Program-made: the position numbers and the translations under genes | Part shown: one piece after another, positions 4,289-5,215 of the stretch | Layout of the letters: every line of letters starts with the position of its first letter | Position numbering within the stretch: position 1 is the stretch's first letter | Source of the DNA: Sulfurimonas sp. | GTDB lineage: Bacteria > Campylobacterota > Campylobacteria > Campylobacterales > Sulfurimonadaceae | Reading direction: 5' to 3' | DNA: 5,215 nt | NCBI GenBank assembly: GCA_002733945.2 | Contig: NVXO02000002.1 | Location: forward strand, 461,858-467,072 | The notes under the pieces: model-generated | Seen by the model: only the letters and a program-made list of their open reading frames with translations | What the model was told of the DNA's origin: nothing | The model's database searches: none

Positions 4289-5215
4289 TTAGCGAAGTAT
4301 TAGTGCTCTTAAATCTAAGTAAAAACTACTCCCCTCTCCTATCTTACTTTTTAAAGATATACTAATCCTCAGTTCATCACAAAACTTTTTAACTATATGT
4401 AGCCCAATACCGATACCTCTTTCTTGCTCTTTATAAAAACGGTCAAAAACTTTTTTAGGGTTTTTAATACCCTTCCCTGTATCTTTAATTTCGAGGATAG
4501 TACCTGTAAAAAGGATAGTCACTGTTCCCTCTTGCTTATTATATTTTGCAGCATTTGATAAAATATTGTCAACAATACGTGTAAATGCCTCTTTATTAGT
4601 AAAAAGCTGCACACTATTTTTCAACTCTACATCAAACTTAATCCCATTATAGTTATTTTCTAAAAGTGATACTCTCTCTTGTAAAAAACTATCTAAGTTA
4701 AATTGTTCTTTTTGTGCCTCATGATTATCCAGGTAAGACTTCAGATGATTTTGGAGATTTAAAATATTTTGTACACTTTTTTCTATTCTGCTAATCTTTT
4801 TATTGGAACCAATTTCACTCTCAAGCATACTTACATTTAAACGCAGGGTTGAGATAGGAGTGTTAAAGTCATGAAGAATGTCTTTGATAAACTCTTCAGT
4901 TAGTCGAAGTGCATTTCTCAAAGGTGAAATAGTATAAAGAGAAAAAAACGAAGAGAGTACAATAATCACAAACAGCACAATACCAAACTGTAAAAATATT
5001 TTCTCCCTAAGAGTATTGAGTTTGTTAGTATACTTTTGTATTGGTAGATAAATTTTTAAGACATTTTTACTTGAGTTTGGTATAGAAAAGTAAGCACTCA
5101 GGGCATCGCTTGTTTTATTTAACTTATACAGTTCATTAGACTCTGCATCTGCAAAATCTATCTCAAACTCTGAACACTTTAAGTTAAAACTGCATATCCT
5201 CATTTTTGAAAACAT
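4289..5215 (-). CDS. Membrane sensor histidine kinase, C-terminal part (start outside window)
   Basis: The 308 visible residues are the C-terminal part of a two-component sensor kinase that autophosphorylates on His and passes the phosphate to a response regulator. Residues 1-72 look like the end of an extracytoplasmic sensor domain, including MRICSFNLKC. A membrane helix covers about 73-94 (IFLQFGIVLFVIIVLSSFF). The H-box is ILHDFNTPIS with H115. The ATPase domain follows: N-box VDNILSNAAKYNK (N217, N221), G1 DTGKGI at 245-250, F-box VFDRFY at 256-261, and G2 GIGIGLHIV at 267-275. All catalytic boxes look intact. An ATG happens to lie exactly at the window edge, but the sensor domain and first membrane helix expected for this architecture are missing, so that Met is probably internal. 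This arrangement is familiar to me from Campylobacterota kinases of unknown signal. Its response regulator is not in the window; it is probably upstream. Confidence 0.92.
   Translation of the reverse strand: MFSKMRICSFNLKCSEFEIDFADAESNELYKLNKTSDALSAYFSIPNSSKNVLKIYLPIQKYTNKLNTLREKIFLQFGIVLFVIIVLSSFFSLYTISPLRNALRLTEEFIKDILHDFNTPISTLRLNVSMLESEIGSNKKISRIEKSVQNILNLQNHLKSYLDNHEAQKEQFNLDSFLQERVSLLENNYNGIKFDVELKNSVQLFTNKEAFTRIVDNILSNAAKYNKQEGTVTILFTGTILEIKDTGKGIKNPKKVFDRFYKEQERGIGIGLHIVKKFCDELRISISLKSKIGEGSSFYLDLRALILR

Noticed and set aside
5213..5215. ATG at the window edge as the true start of the histidine kinase
   Set aside because: Starting here would leave part of a sensor domain and only one membrane helix. 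The family is expected to have an N-terminal membrane helix and a longer sensor domain, so the gene most likely continues beyond the window.
1..5215. CRISPR array, tRNA, rRNA, insertion sequence, integrase or toxin-antitoxin genes
   Set aside because: I looked on both strands and saw no regular repeat-spacer pattern, no recognisable RNA gene, and no transposase, recombinase or toxin motifs.

Overview
The window looks like chromosomal DNA of a Campylobacterota (epsilonproteobacterial) species, probably a Sulfurimonas-like bacterium. The evidence is low G+C, AAGGA-type ribosome sites, strong TATAAT-like -10 boxes without recognisable -35 boxes, and a histidine kinase of a type I recall from this phylum. 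That placement rests on recalled family resemblance, not a search. Every supported gene lies on the minus strand, so transcription runs from high to low coordinates.

Layout in transcription order. (1) 5215-4289: the C-terminal 308 residues of a membrane histidine kinase, with its start outside the window. (2) 4246-3575: a secreted coiled-coil protein with four DxIxxMA heptads and a Ser/Met-rich tail. (3) 3574-3255: a 320-base intergenic region holding a decayed copy of the 5' end of dnaG, an 11-bp inverted repeat, short TTGAA repeats and a promoter. (4) 3254-221: a tight three-gene operon made of a single-domain STAS protein of the RsbS/RsbR type, an RsbT-type switch kinase fused to an RsbX/SpoIIE-type PP2C phosphatase, and a PAS-GGDEF-EAL protein. 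(5) 170-1: the first 56 codons of DNA primase, dnaG, running off the left edge.

The most interesting unit is the three-gene operon. It has the parts of a stressosome-style partner switch: a STAS protein with a phosphorylatable Thr in the right place, and a kinase and phosphatase in one polypeptide. No sigma-factor regulator is present. The last gene carries intact motifs for both making and breaking down cyclic di-GMP, which suggests that this switch feeds into second-messenger turnover.

The operon is bracketed by direct repeats of the dnaG 5' end: the intact gene on one side and a frameshifted remnant on the other. This resembles a cassette that entered by recombination at the 5' end of dnaG and displaced the original start of the gene. 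No integrase is visible, so that is a hypothesis.
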